From positions 78,262-142,261 of the forward strand of contig NZ_FNRG01000007.1 of NCBI RefSeq assembly GCF_900107835.1: a stretch of 64,000 bases of DNA. Direction: 5' to 3'. A program made the translations under genes and the position numbers. Source of the stretch: Oribacterium sp. KHPX15. Its GTDB lineage: Bacteria > Bacillota > Clostridia > Lachnospirales > Lachnospiraceae. The notes under the pieces were generated by a model, which was not told where the DNA came from, ran no database searches, and saw nothing but the letters and a program-made list of their open reading frames with translations. This document shows positions 52,784 to 61,229 of the stretch, piece after piece. Numbering within the stretch: position 1 is the first letter of the stretch; each line of letters opens with the position of its first letter.

Positions 52784-54049
52784 TTACTGAAGAGCCTTCA
52801 GTGCTCTCTGGCCGATGTCTTTTCGCATGTGCATGTCCTGGAAAGAGACTTTCGCGGCACTTGTGTAGGCCTTGTCGATGGCTTCTTTGAGGGTGGGGGC
52901 GATTTCGACTACGCCCAGGACGCGGCCGCCGTGGGTGTAGAGTTTGCCGTCCTTCAGGTCAGCACCTGCGACGAAGACATTATCCACTTCGTCAATGCCG
53001 GTGATCTCATAGCCTGACTTGTAGGAAAGAGGATATCCGCCGGAGGCTTCAACGATGCAGCAGGCAGCGCCGGACTTCCACTTAACTTCAGTCTCTGCAA
53101 GAGTGCCGTTGGTTGTGGCCTGCATGATGGTGAGAAGGTCGGAATCCAGCAGCGGAAGTACAACCTGAGTCTCGGGATCGCCGAAACGGCAGTTGTATTC
53201 GATGACCTTAGGTCCATCCTTCGTGATCATGAGACCGAAGTAGAGACAGCCCTTGAAGGTTCTGCCTTCCTTGTTCATAGCCTCGATGGTAGGTTTAAAT
53301 ATTTTCTCCATGCACTCTGCTGCTACTTCATCTGTGTAGTAAGGATTCGGTGCGATGGTGCCCATGCCTCCGGTGTTGAGACCCTCGTCGTTGTCATTTA
53401 TACGCTTGTGATCCATGGATGAGATCATGGGAACCACAACCTTGCCGTCGGTGAAGCTGAGTACTGAAACTTCAGGTCCCTCGAGGAATTCCTCGATAAC
53501 TATCTGGTCACCGGAAGCTCCGAACTTCTTCTCTTCCATTATGGTCTTGATACCATCGAGAGCCTCTTCACGGGTCATTGCGATGATAACGCCCTTACCA
53601 AGTGCGAGACCGTCAGCCTTTATGACTGTAGGTATCGGACAGGTCTTAACGTACTCCTCTGCCTTCTCGATGTCATTGAAAACCTCGTAAGCGGCAGTTG
53701 GGATGTTGTATTTCTTCATGAGGTTCTTGGAGAATACCTTTGAACCCTCGATGATGGCAGCCTTGGCTTCAGGTCCGAAAGCAGGGATTCCTGCCTCCTT
53801 GAGAGCATCAACAGTGCCGGCAACAAGTGGATCATCCGGAGCCACAACCACATAGTCAAGAGCCTTCGACTTGCAGAAATCAACAACGGCAGCCACATCG
53901 GTTGCCTTTATATCAGGAACACACTCTGCGTCCTTTGCGATACCGCCGTTTCCGGGAATCGCATAAATCTTCTCGATAGAAGCATTCTTCTTTAATGTCT
54001 TAATGATGGCGTGCTCACGACCGCCGCCACCTACAACACCAATTTTCAT
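52784..54049 (-). CDS. purD: Phosphoribosylamine-glycine ligase
   Basis: A 421-residue ATP-grasp ligase of step 2 in purine synthesis. It starts MKIGVVGGGGREHAI and shows PTVIKADGLALGKGVIIA (ATP-grasp lysine region), IEEFLEGPEVSVLSFTDG and ENCRFGDPET-like EYNCRFGDPETQVVLPLL. Length is typical. It lies 91 bases after purN. Confidence 0.97.
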   Translation of the reverse strand: MKIGVVGGGGREHAIIKTLKKNASIEKIYAIPGNGGIAKDAECVPDIKATDVAAVVDFCKSKALDYVVVAPDDPLVAGTVDALKEAGIPAFGPEAKAAIIEGSKVFSKNLMKKYNIPTAAYEVFNDIEKAEEYVKTCPIPTVIKADGLALGKGVIIAMTREEALDGIKTIMEEKKFGASGDQIVIEEFLEGPEVSVLSFTDGKVVVPMISSMDHKRINDNDEGLNTGGMGTIAPNPYYTDEVAAECMEKIFKPTIEAMNKEGRTFKGCLYFGLMITKDGPKVIEYNCRFGDPETQVVLPLLDSDLLTIMQATTNGTLAETEVKWKSGAACCIVEASGGYPLSYKSGYEITGIDEVDNVFVAGADLKDGKLYTHGGRVLGVVEIAPTLKEAIDKAYTSAAKVSFQDMHMRKDIGQRALKALQ

Positions 54050-54115
54050 AACTTACCTCCGAAGTCATATTTGAGTCTGTTTTTGTGCAACAAGTATATG
54101 ACTAACTATTATATT

Positions 54116-54134
54116 ATTTTCTCGGCCCATTTAA
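54116..54134. repeat. Remnant end of the E1/E2 element after purN
   Basis: The 19-mer ATTTTCTCGGCCCATTTAA here is identical to 54975-54993, the outer end of element E2. Each copy lies 3-6 bases past a stop codon (purN and the AICAR transformylase gene). Confidence 0.75.
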
Positions 54135-54140
54135 TAAAGT

Positions 54141-54731
54141 TTATGCTTTCGCCTCTCGGATCTCCCTGCTCATCATCTCAGCAGCCTTCGGAAGCAGCTT
54201 CCATTCAGCCTGTTCCATGACCCTCTTCTGAAGCACTTCGGGAGTATCACCGGGCTCAATGTCTACAGCCTTTTGAAGCAGTATGCGTCCGCCATCCGGA
54301 ATCTCATTTACAAGATGAACCGTGGCACCTGTAACCTTAACACCCCTTGCGAGAGCCGCCTCATGAGGCTTAAGTCCGTACATGCCCTTTCCGCAGAAAC
54401 TCGGAATAAGTGAAGGATGAATGTTGATGATCCTGTCAGCATATTTCTTTGTGAAAGCCTCACTCAGAATTGTGAGATATCCCGCAAGGATGATAAGCTC
54501 AATCCCGTTCTCATCAAGAACCTTAATAAGCCTCTCCTCATCCTTCTGAACAACCTCATGTTTAATTCCCGCGTTCTCCGCTCTCTCCAGAGCATATATC
54601 CCCGGTCTCGATCCAACCACTAAAGTGATCTCCCCGTCAGGAATCTCGCCCCTCTTCTCCGCATCAATCAGTGCCTGCAGATTTGTTCCGCCCCCACTGA
54701 CCAACACCGCAATCTTTGTCTTATTTTTCAT
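54141..54731 (-). CDS. purN: Phosphoribosylglycinamide formyltransferase
   Basis: A 196-residue folate-dependent GAR transformylase of step 3. Visible are IAVLVSGGGTNLQALIDA, the catalytic Asn-His in IINIHPSLIPSF, and GLKPHEAALARGVKVTGATVH with EIPDGG. Length is typical. Confidence 0.96.
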   Translation of the reverse strand: MKNKTKIAVLVSGGGTNLQALIDAEKRGEIPDGEITLVVGSRPGIYALERAENAGIKHEVVQKDEERLIKVLDENGIELIILAGYLTILSEAFTKKYADRIINIHPSLIPSFCGKGMYGLKPHEAALARGVKVTGATVHLVNEIPDGGRILLQKAVDIEPGDTPEVLQKRVMEQAEWKLLPKAAEMMSREIREAKA

Positions 54732-54761
54732 TATACTTGCTTCTCCGTTTTTTCAAGAATG

Positions 54762-54789
54762 GTATCAAACACTCCTAAGTGTTTGATAC
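54762..54789. repeat. Perfect hairpin upstream of purN
   Basis: GTATCAAACACT/AGTGTTTGATAC, a 12-bp stem with a 4-base loop. No T-run follows on the minus strand, so it may be an RNA-processing or stability hairpin and not a terminator. Confidence 0.7.
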
Positions 54790-54823
54790 TCATTCACTCC
54801 AAGTATCGGTATATACTGTGTGA

Positions 54824-54982
54824 GAGAAAATGCTGAGGGTGGGTGCCAAGGCTTGCGAGTTGAAAGAACAGACTCGCAGATATGTCCGATCAGAATGCAC
54901 ATACTTGTGCATTCTGGGCGGACATATCTGTGAGGATGTTCTTTCAATCGAGTGGGCCGGCGCACGCCCTCAGCATTTTCTC
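54824..54982. repeat. Foldback element E2 between the AICAR transformylase gene and purN
   Basis: A nearly complete hairpin of about 159 bases: GAGAAAATGCTGAGGG/CCCTCAGCATTTTCTC, TTGAAAGAAC/GTTCTTTCAA, AGATATGTCCG/CGGACATATCT and AGAATGCACA/TGTGCATTCT, with internal loops. The conserved pieces GGGTGCCAAGGCTTGCGAG and GTGGGCCGGCGCAC match element E1, but in the opposite orientation. Confidence 0.9.
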
Positions 54983-54996
54983 GGCCCATTTAACAA

Positions 54997-56181
54997 TCAG
55001 TGATGGAACAACCTCATACCGGTGAAGCAAACCACCATGTTGTATTTGTCAGCTGTCTCAATAACGTGATCATCTCTGATTGATCCGCCCGGCTCAGCCA
55101 CATAAGACACACCGGACTTACGTGCACGCTCGATATTGTCACCAAACGGGAAGAATGCATCAGAACCGAGAGCTGTACCTGTAAGCTTTCCGAGGTACTC
55201 CTTCTGCTCCTTTCTTGTGAAAGGTGCCGGCTGCTCGGTGAAGTACTGCTGCCAAGCGCCGTCGCCGATGACATCCTCAAACTCCTCTGAGAGATAAACG
55301 TCGATAACATTATCACGATCGGCTCTTCTGAGACCATCCTTGAAAGGAAGATTCAGGACTCTGTCGCTCTGACGGAGATGCCAGTGGTCAGCCTTGTCGC
55401 CTGCGAGACGTGTGCAGTGGATTCTGGACTGCTGTCCGGCACCCACACCGATGGTCTGACCATCCTCTGCGTAAGCTACTGAGTTTGACTGAGTATACTT
55501 AAGAGTGATAAGGGCGATGGTCATGTTGAGACGAGCTTCTTCAGGGATGTCCTTATTCTTTGTTACGATGTTTGCAAATGCCTCATCCGTAACCTTGTAG
55601 TCATTTCTGCCCTGCTCAAAGGTCACACCGAATACCTGCTTGTGCTCTGCGGCAGCAGGCTTGTAGGAAGGATCGATCTTAATCACATTGTAAGCGCCCT
55701 TCTTCTTTGACTTAAGGATCTCAAGAGCCTCGTCTGTATATCCCGGAGCGATAACACCATCGGAAACCTCACGGTGAATGATCTTTGCGGTTGTGGCATC
55801 GCAGATATCAGAAAGAGCGATGAAGTCACCGTAGGAAGACATTCTGTCTACACCACGGGCTCTTGCGTAAGCGCAGGCAAGAAGTGAATCATCGAGACCC
55901 TCGATGTCATCCACGAAACAGGCTTTCTTAAGTTTGTCGGAAAGCTTTCTGCCGATGGCAGAGCCTGAAGGAGAAACGTGCTTGAAGGATGCAGCAGCCA
56001 CATGGCCTGTAGCTTCCTTAAGGTCGGAAACCAGCTGCCAGCTGTTAAGAGCATCCAGGAAGTTAATGTATCCGGGACGGCCGTTCAGGATTTCGATAGG
56101 AAGCTCGGATCCGTCATGCATGTAGATCTTTGCAGGCTTCTGGTTTGGGTTCATTCCATACTTTAATTCAAATTCTTTCAT
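54997..56181 (-). CDS. purH: AICAR transformylase, stand-alone (PurH C-terminal domain type)
   Basis: A 394-residue formyltransferase of the step before last in IMP synthesis. It matches only the AICAR transformylase part of PurH: ELKYGMNPNQKPAK, ASFKHVSPSGSAIG (catalytic Lys-His), YTQSNSVAYAEDGQTIGVGA and FPFGDNIERARKSGV. The MGS-like IMP cyclohydrolase domain is absent. That step is supplied by the PurO-type gene at 56316-57041 just upstream. Confidence 0.93.
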   Translation of the reverse strand: MKEFELKYGMNPNQKPAKIYMHDGSELPIEILNGRPGYINFLDALNSWQLVSDLKEATGHVAAASFKHVSPSGSAIGRKLSDKLKKACFVDDIEGLDDSLLACAYARARGVDRMSSYGDFIALSDICDATTAKIIHREVSDGVIAPGYTDEALEILKSKKKGAYNVIKIDPSYKPAAAEHKQVFGVTFEQGRNDYKVTDEAFANIVTKNKDIPEEARLNMTIALITLKYTQSNSVAYAEDGQTIGVGAGQQSRIHCTRLAGDKADHWHLRQSDRVLNLPFKDGLRRADRDNVIDVYLSEEFEDVIGDGAWQQYFTEQPAPFTRKEQKEYLGKLTGTALGSDAFFPFGDNIERARKSGVSYVAEPGGSIRDDHVIETADKYNMVVCFTGMRLFHH

Positions 56182-56315
56182 AGTGTTCTCCTACTATTAA
56201 TACTGGTTTTGGAGCCTTAACAATGTCTTACGGATGCAAAGCTATCCGGCTCCTCTGTATTCTCAAGTTTCATCATTTAATTCTGACGTAAGGATGTCAA
56301 TCTGGTTTGTTTATG

Positions 56316-57041
56316 TCAGTTGATCTTCTCGAACTTGTTAACCAGCTTGTTCTCAACGCTTCTGCCGGTAACGTCTATATAGCGAACATAAAGCGAGATT
56401 TTGTTATCTTCATTGAGATTATTCCAGATAAGCTGCTTAAGCTCCTCTGCTGTATTAGGGATGGCTACACGCTCAGGCTCGCCCTCGAAGGTAGGGATAG
56501 GATTGCCATTCTCTTTGTAAGTGTGAATGAAATGTCCGAGACCATTCTGGAGCTTGTAGGAAAATGTATATCTCGCACAGTCTGTGCCGTCTGCGTCCTG
56601 TGACTTAAGGATGGACATTTTGTAGCTTTCTGAATCATCAAGGGTAACAACACCGCTGATTCTCGGAGTCCAGTTAGGGCCGTCCGGCTCAAACTCTCTG
56701 GTCTCAAGAGCTTCCTCAAAGGTATTACCGTCTCTCATAAAATCATAGATGGTGTCGGTCTGATCGCCGTTGGTAACGATGAGGTTGTCACCGATCTTTC
56801 TTATGGGACTGTAAATGATGAGGCTGGGATCTTCAACCTTGCTGGAATCAGCAGGATAAATGGTCACTGTGTCACCATCCTCTGTGAACACACGGTTTCT
56901 TGAGTTCGTTGAGCGACCCATAATGAAATACGCTATGGCGATGGATCTTCCATCCTCTGATTTACCGATAACGATTCCGCGTCCGGGATACTCATTGTTT
57001 TTAAGAAGCTCGCCGAGATTTGCTACATCATATGTTGCCAT
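56316..57041 (-). CDS. purO: IMP cyclohydrolase, PurO type
   Basis: A 241-residue protein of the archaeal-type IMP cyclohydrolase family (PF07826-like): YPGRGIVIGKSEDGRSIAIA, FIMGRSTNSRNRVF, LIIYSPIRKIGDNLIVTNGD and WTPRISGVV are typical. It should close the ring of FAICAR to IMP. Its place directly before the stand-alone AICAR transformylase supports this. Confidence 0.9.
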   Translation of the reverse strand: MATYDVANLGELLKNNEYPGRGIVIGKSEDGRSIAIAYFIMGRSTNSRNRVFTEDGDTVTIYPADSSKVEDPSLIIYSPIRKIGDNLIVTNGDQTDTIYDFMRDGNTFEEALETREFEPDGPNWTPRISGVVTLDDSESYKMSILKSQDADGTDCARYTFSYKLQNGLGHFIHTYKENGNPIPTFEGEPERVAIPNTAEELKQLIWNNLNEDNKISLYVRYIDVTGRSVENKLVNKFEKIN

Positions 57042-57162
57042 AATTTTCCTCCCAAAATCATAGATATAAGATACATAGGACAGTGTTCTGACCTTTGCAT
57101 ATAAACATTAGATAATTTGATAATGAAGTGAATAACTGTCAGGTATCAGAACAGATAGATAT

Positions 57163-57314
57163 GCCTGTAACGGTGTCTGTCCTGCCGCTTTAAGCTTTCC
57201 AATGTCTTCCCGTCAGAAGCAGATGGACAGCCTGCAACGGTGTCTGTCCTGCCGCTTTAAGCTTTCCAATATCTTCCGGTCAGAGCAGATGGACAGCCTG
57301 TAACGGTATCTGTC
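57163..57314. repeat. 67-bp tandem repeat between purM and purO
   Basis: Units begin at 57163, 57230 and 57296 (third one partial, ending 57314) with GCCTGTAACGGTGTCTGTC or a close variant. Units one and two differ at a few bases and one indel. It ends 2 bases from the purM stop. Confidence 0.9.
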
Positions 57315-57315
57315 T

Positions 57316-58365
57316 TCATTCGAGAATAACCTTGTCCTCAGACTTTACTATCTCTCCAAGGTGATATGCCTCTATGCCGTTTGCTTTGAGAACCTCGATA
57401 GCCTTTGTTTCATCCTCCTTGGCAACCACAACACTCATTCCGACACCCATGTTGTAGGTATTGAACATATCACGGGTTGAGATGTCGCCGGTCTTCTGGA
57501 TGAGCTTGAAGATAGGAAGAACCTTTACATCATCCATCTTTATCTTTGCGCCGAAGCCGTCAGGAATGGATCTTGGGATGTTCTCATAGAATCCGCCGCC
57601 TGTGATGTGGCTAATGCCTTTGACCGTAACGTTCTCAAGAAGCTTGAGGATCGGCTTTACATAAATGACTGTAGGAGTAAGAAGTGCTTCGCCGAGAGAC
57701 TTTCCGTCAAGCTCTGTAAGAGGCTTAGTCAGCTCTTCTTTACTGATGTTATCGATATCGAAAACCTTTCTAACCAGTGAGAAACCATTGGAATGAACAC
57801 CGGAGCTTGGAAGGGCGATGACAACATCACCTTCCTTCATGGAGTTGTTGTCGATGATATTTTCCTTATCAACGATACCGACAGAGAAACCTGCAAGGTC
57901 GAACTCATCTTCAGGATAGAAGCCCGGCATCTCTGCTGTCTCACCGCCAACGAGAGCGCTGTCACTCTGTACGCAGCCCTCTGCAACACCCTTAACGATG
58001 TCGGCAATCTTCTCTGGAACATTCTTGCCGCAGGCAATGTAGTCAAGGAAGAAAAGCGGTTTTGCACCGCAGCAGATGACATCGTTTACACACATGGCAA
58101 CACAGTCGATACCAACAGTGTCATATTTCTCCATAAGGAATGAAATCTTAAGCTTTGTTCCTACGCCGTCGGTTCCTGAAACAAGAACAGGATGCTTGTA
58201 ACCCTCGGGAAGCTCGAACAGTCCGCCGAAACCGCCGAGACCGGAACAAACGCCTTCGGTCATGGTTCTTGCTACGTACTGCTTCATAAGCTCAACGGAT
58301 TTGTATCCTGCTGTGATATCAACACCTGCATCCTTGTATGCTTCGCTATAGCTCTTTGTATTCAT
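57316..58365 (-). CDS. purM: Phosphoribosylformylglycinamidine cyclo-ligase
   Basis: A 349-residue AIR synthetase of step 5. Family motifs are [13 protein letters not shown] [55 protein letters not shown] and [11 protein letters not shown]. Length is normal. Confidence 0.97.
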   Translation of the reverse strand: MNTKSYSEAYKDAGVDITAGYKSVELMKQYVARTMTEGVCSGLGGFGGLFELPEGYKHPVLVSGTDGVGTKLKISFLMEKYDTVGIDCVAMCVNDVICCGAKPLFFLDYIACGKNVPEKIADIVKGVAEGCVQSDSALVGGETAEMPGFYPEDEFDLAGFSVGIVDKENIIDNNSMKEGDVVIALPSSGVHSNGFSLVRKVFDIDNISKEELTKPLTELDGKSLGEALLTPTVIYVKPILKLLENVTVKGISHITGGGFYENIPRSIPDGFGAKIKMDDVKVLPIFKLIQKTGDISTRDMFNTYNMGVGMSVVVAKEDETKAIEVLKANGIEAYHLGEIVKSEDKVILE

Positions 58366-58467
58366 GATTACTCCTTTATATAAGCTGCGTCATCTGACTT
58401 AAACGAAAGACTGGCGCCGTGGTTCAGTATCTAAAATCGAATAATATGTTCTGAAAGTCAGAGGTCA

Positions 58468-59967
58468 TCAGTCTTCAAACTTCTCGATATATTCACCTTC
58501 CGGAACTCTTTCCGAAGACTTAACGGTATGTCTGTCTTTCCACTCCTTTGAGATCTTCTCTTCAAAACGGTTCTTTGAAGTTACGGAAGGAATCTCGGTA
58601 GGATATTTTCCGTCGAAGCAGGCGGTACAGAAGCCCTTCCGGCCTGTGGGATCCGCTATCCTGATGACATTTTCAACTGATATATATCCCAGGGAATCGG
58701 CACCGATAATTTTTGCAGTCTCTTCTACCGAATGATGACAGGCGATGAGGTTGTCACGGGAGTCAATGTCTATGCCGTAGTAGCAGGGGTTCATAAATGG
58801 AGGCGCTGTTATACGCATGTGAACTTCCTTTGCTCCGGCTTCTCTCACTATGCGAACCAGGCGTTCACTGGTGGTTCCGCGGACGATGGAGTCATCTACC
58901 AGGATCACACGCTTTCCTTCAATCTCGGATCGGATGGCGTTAAGCTTGATCCTTACCAGATTTTCACGCTCTGTCTGACCCGGAGCGATGAAGGTACGGC
59001 CGATATATTTGTTCTTGAGAAGTCCGATACCGTAAGGAATACCTGACTCTCTTGAGTAACCGACTGCGGCATCAAGACCGGAATCAGGTACACCGATGAC
59101 TACATCTGCGTCAACGGGATGCTCCTGGGCAAGAAAACGTCCGGCCTGCACTCTCGCCTCATGAACAGAGGCACCGTCAAGAACTGAATCAGGACGTGCA
59201 AAATAGATATATTCGAAAACGCACATGGAGCGCTTAACTTTATTGCAGTGATCTTTTATAGAGCGGATTCCGTTGTGGTCTACAACTATGATCTCTCCCG
59301 GCTCCACATCCCGAACCAGCTTTCCGCCTACTGCCTCGATGGCACAGGACTCACTGGCAAAAACCACGGAACCGTCTTCGAGCTTTCCATAGCAGAGAGG
59401 ATGGAAACCGTGCTCGTCTCTTGCCGCTATAAGCTTGGAGGGAGACATTATCACAAGAGAATAGGCTCCATGAAGCTTATCAAGGGCGTTGTTGACAGCC
59501 TGCTCTATAGAACCGGTATTGATGCGCTCTCTCGTTATGATATAAGAGATTGCTTCTGTATCCGTAGTTGACTGGAAGATACAGCCGTTCATTTCGAGCT
59601 CTGAACGGAGCTCATAAGAATTTACAAGATTGCCGTTGTGACAAAGAGCCATACGGCCTTTTACATGATTCACAACGATAGGCTGAGTGTTGATACGATT
59701 TGTGATTCCGCTGGTTGCATAACGCACGTGACCAACAGCTATCTGACCGTTTCCGAGACGTTCTATCTCGCTGTTGGGCATAGCCTCACTTACAAGGCCG
59801 AGTTCACGGCGGAAACGGAAAATTCCCTCATCATTAACAACAATACCTGCAGATTCCTGACCTCTGTGCTGCAGGGCATAAAGTGCGTAGTATGTAAGAC
59901 GCGCCAATGGTTTGGTGTTTTTTGAATAAATACCAAAAACACCGCACTCCTCATGAAGTTTACCCAT
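58468..59967 (-). CDS. purF: Amidophosphoribosyltransferase
   Basis: A 499-residue enzyme committing PRPP to purines. A 7-residue propeptide precedes the N-terminal nucleophile Cys8 (HEECGVFGIYS). The glutaminase has GQESAGIV and GHVRYATSG; the PRPP site is VILVDDSIVRGTTS. Cys residues of the Bacillus-type 4Fe-4S cluster are visible around CVFEYIYFARPDS and GFCTACFDGKYPTE. It lies between purE and purM. Confidence 0.97.
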   Translation of the reverse strand: MGKLHEECGVFGIYSKNTKPLARLTYYALYALQHRGQESAGIVVNDEGIFRFRRELGLVSEAMPNSEIERLGNGQIAVGHVRYATSGITNRINTQPIVVNHVKGRMALCHNGNLVNSYELRSELEMNGCIFQSTTDTEAISYIITRERINTGSIEQAVNNALDKLHGAYSLVIMSPSKLIAARDEHGFHPLCYGKLEDGSVVFASESCAIEAVGGKLVRDVEPGEIIVVDHNGIRSIKDHCNKVKRSMCVFEYIYFARPDSVLDGASVHEARVQAGRFLAQEHPVDADVVIGVPDSGLDAAVGYSRESGIPYGIGLLKNKYIGRTFIAPGQTERENLVRIKLNAIRSEIEGKRVILVDDSIVRGTTSERLVRIVREAGAKEVHMRITAPPFMNPCYYGIDIDSRDNLIACHHSVEETAKIIGADSLGYISVENVIRIADPTGRKGFCTACFDGKYPTEIPSVTSKNRFEEKISKEWKDRHTVKSSERVPEGEYIEKFED

Positions 59968-60110
59968 AAATCTCCTTAATAATTAAAACTGTTATGTGGT
60001 TGATTAATGCTTACATCTTGTAAACATCCGTAAGTTAATGTGTACGCTCATTTTTAAACCGGTTCAAAAGTGGCTGCACACAGTAGCTTTTAATGCAGAT
60101 AAGGTGAAGA

Positions 60111-60602
60111 TCAATTAAATTGAGCTTCTATGGCTGCGTTTTTTTCTATGATCTTTTTGTGATTTTCATCACGTTCAGCCTGAAGCTTTTCTGCAAGGCC
60201 CTCATCTTCCACTGCAAGTATTTCTATTGCAAGAAGTGCAGCGTTTTTTGCTGTGTTAACACCAACTGTGGCAACAGGGATTCCGGGCGGCATCATAACT
60301 GTGGAAAGAAGTGCATCCATTCCATCAAGAACCTTGGAAGAACAGGGGATGCCGATGACGGGAAGTGTTGTATTGGCTGCTATGGCACCTGCAAGATGTG
60401 CAGCCATGCCCGCTGCGGCAATGATGACACCAAAGCCATTCTTTCTTGCGGATTTTGAAAACTCAGCGGCCTCCTCGGGAGTTCTGTGGGCACTGTAAAC
60501 ATGTACTTCTACGGGAACGCCATAGTCCTTAAGTACTGAAATGCCTTTTTCTACAACGGGAAGATCTGAATCGCTTCCCATGATGACAGCAACTTTTCTC
60601 AT
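60111..60602 (-). CDS. purE: N5-carboxyaminoimidazole ribonucleotide mutase
   Basis: A 163-residue class I PurE. KVAVIMGSDSDLPVV, SAHRTPEEAAEFSKSA and IIAAAGMAAHLAGAIAANT are diagnostic. No purK or purC is in this operon, so these must lie elsewhere or purE may use CO2 directly. It is the first of the large pur genes. GGAG precedes the start. Confidence 0.96.
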   Translation of the reverse strand: MRKVAVIMGSDSDLPVVEKGISVLKDYGVPVEVHVYSAHRTPEEAAEFSKSARKNGFGVIIAAAGMAAHLAGAIAANTTLPVIGIPCSSKVLDGMDALLSTVMMPPGIPVATVGVNTAKNAALLAIEILAVEDEGLAEKLQAERDENHKKIIEKNAAIEAQFN

Positions 60603-60685
60603 AATTCTCCTTTGTTTGAAGTGATGCCATATAAGTCCTTCGTATTGCTGCGCCGGTGTTCCTGCTTGATATCGGACTTATACAC

Positions 60686-60718
60686 TAAAAAGGGGAACAG
60701 CATAAAGCTGTTCCCCTT
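60686..60718 (-). terminator. Terminator between the 55-residue ORF and purE
   Basis: A perfect 12-bp stem AAGGGGAACAGC/GCTGTTCCCCTT followed by a T-run on the minus strand. It begins 4 bases past the small ORF stop and 84 bases before purE. I see no strong promoter between it and purE, so it may act as an attenuator. A 9-bp stem TATAAGTCC/GGACTTATA lies just downstream. Confidence 0.85.
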
Positions 60719-60721
60719 AGG

Positions 60722-60889
60722 TTACACTATATTTTTGATTGCATTACGGCAGATTACAGTATTTCCGATTGTAATATCACACACGGAAACAGACTCACAG
60801 AAAATCGCATGAAGAACATGCTGACCTGAGGATACGAGGGCAGAATATGCTTTATAGTGAACAGTATCTGAAAATCCCATTCGCTTCAT
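60722..60889 (-). CDS. Small ORF of 55 residues upstream of purE
   Basis: The minus-strand ORF starts at 60889 (MKRMGFSDTVHYKAYSALVS) and ends CRNAIKNIV at 60722. GTGAGG immediately precedes the ATG and AAAGGA lies slightly further up. A consensus promoter (60935-60963) is 46 bases above it and a strong terminator follows the stop. It is shorter than common ORF cut-offs. I do not recognise a family; three Cys residues are present and there is no signal or membrane segment. It could be an independent small protein or a leader ORF controlling read-through into the pur operon. Confidence 0.55.
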   Translation of the reverse strand: MKRMGFSDTVHYKAYSALVSSGQHVLHAIFCESVSVCDITIGNTVICRNAIKNIV

Positions 60890-60934
60890 CCTCACAATTC
60901 CTTTCGACGTAATCTTGTAACGACAACACTCAAA

Positions 60935-60963
60935 ATTATATTAAATGCAAATATTTCCGTCAA
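60935..60963 (-). promoter_or_regulatory. Strong promoter before the small ORF and pur operon
   Basis: TTGACG (60958-60963) and TATAAT (60935-60940) on the minus strand, spacing exactly 17. It is the only convincing promoter seen upstream of purE. Confidence 0.85.
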
Positions 60964-61167
60964 GACGGTAAAAGCGCTGTAATATTTCTGAATTTAAAAC
61001 AGTAATTTGGAATTATATTGCATTGACACCGTTCAGATTTTAATGTCCCGGGCATTGATATTTTTTTGACACTCAAAAGCGCTCCCGCTGTCTGACTTTA
61101 AACAGCTTTAGAAAGCCCCACTAAACTTTGGAGATTCCACTAAAGACGTAGTTTTCAAGTATAAAAC
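60964..61167. other. Intergenic region between the pur promoter and htpG terminator
   Basis: About 200 A/T-rich bases without a convincing ORF or structure. A PurR-type box or purine riboswitch was looked for and not seen. Confidence 0.4.
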
Positions 61168-61209
61168 ATCCGCCCAATTTCCAAAGAGCCATTTGGAAAT
61201 TGGGCGGAT
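61168..61209 (-). terminator. Terminator after htpG
   Basis: A perfect 18-bp stem (61168-61185 with 61192-61209) and a 6-base loop, 20 bases past the stop, followed on the minus strand by TTTTAT. Confidence 0.9.
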
Positions 61210-61229
61210 TAAATCACATGGAATTAAAT

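Noticed and set aside
60603..60960. Purine riboswitch upstream of purE
   Set aside because: The conserved core loops of the guanine/adenine aptamer are not present in the leader; only the small ORF, terminator and a 9-bp stem are seen.
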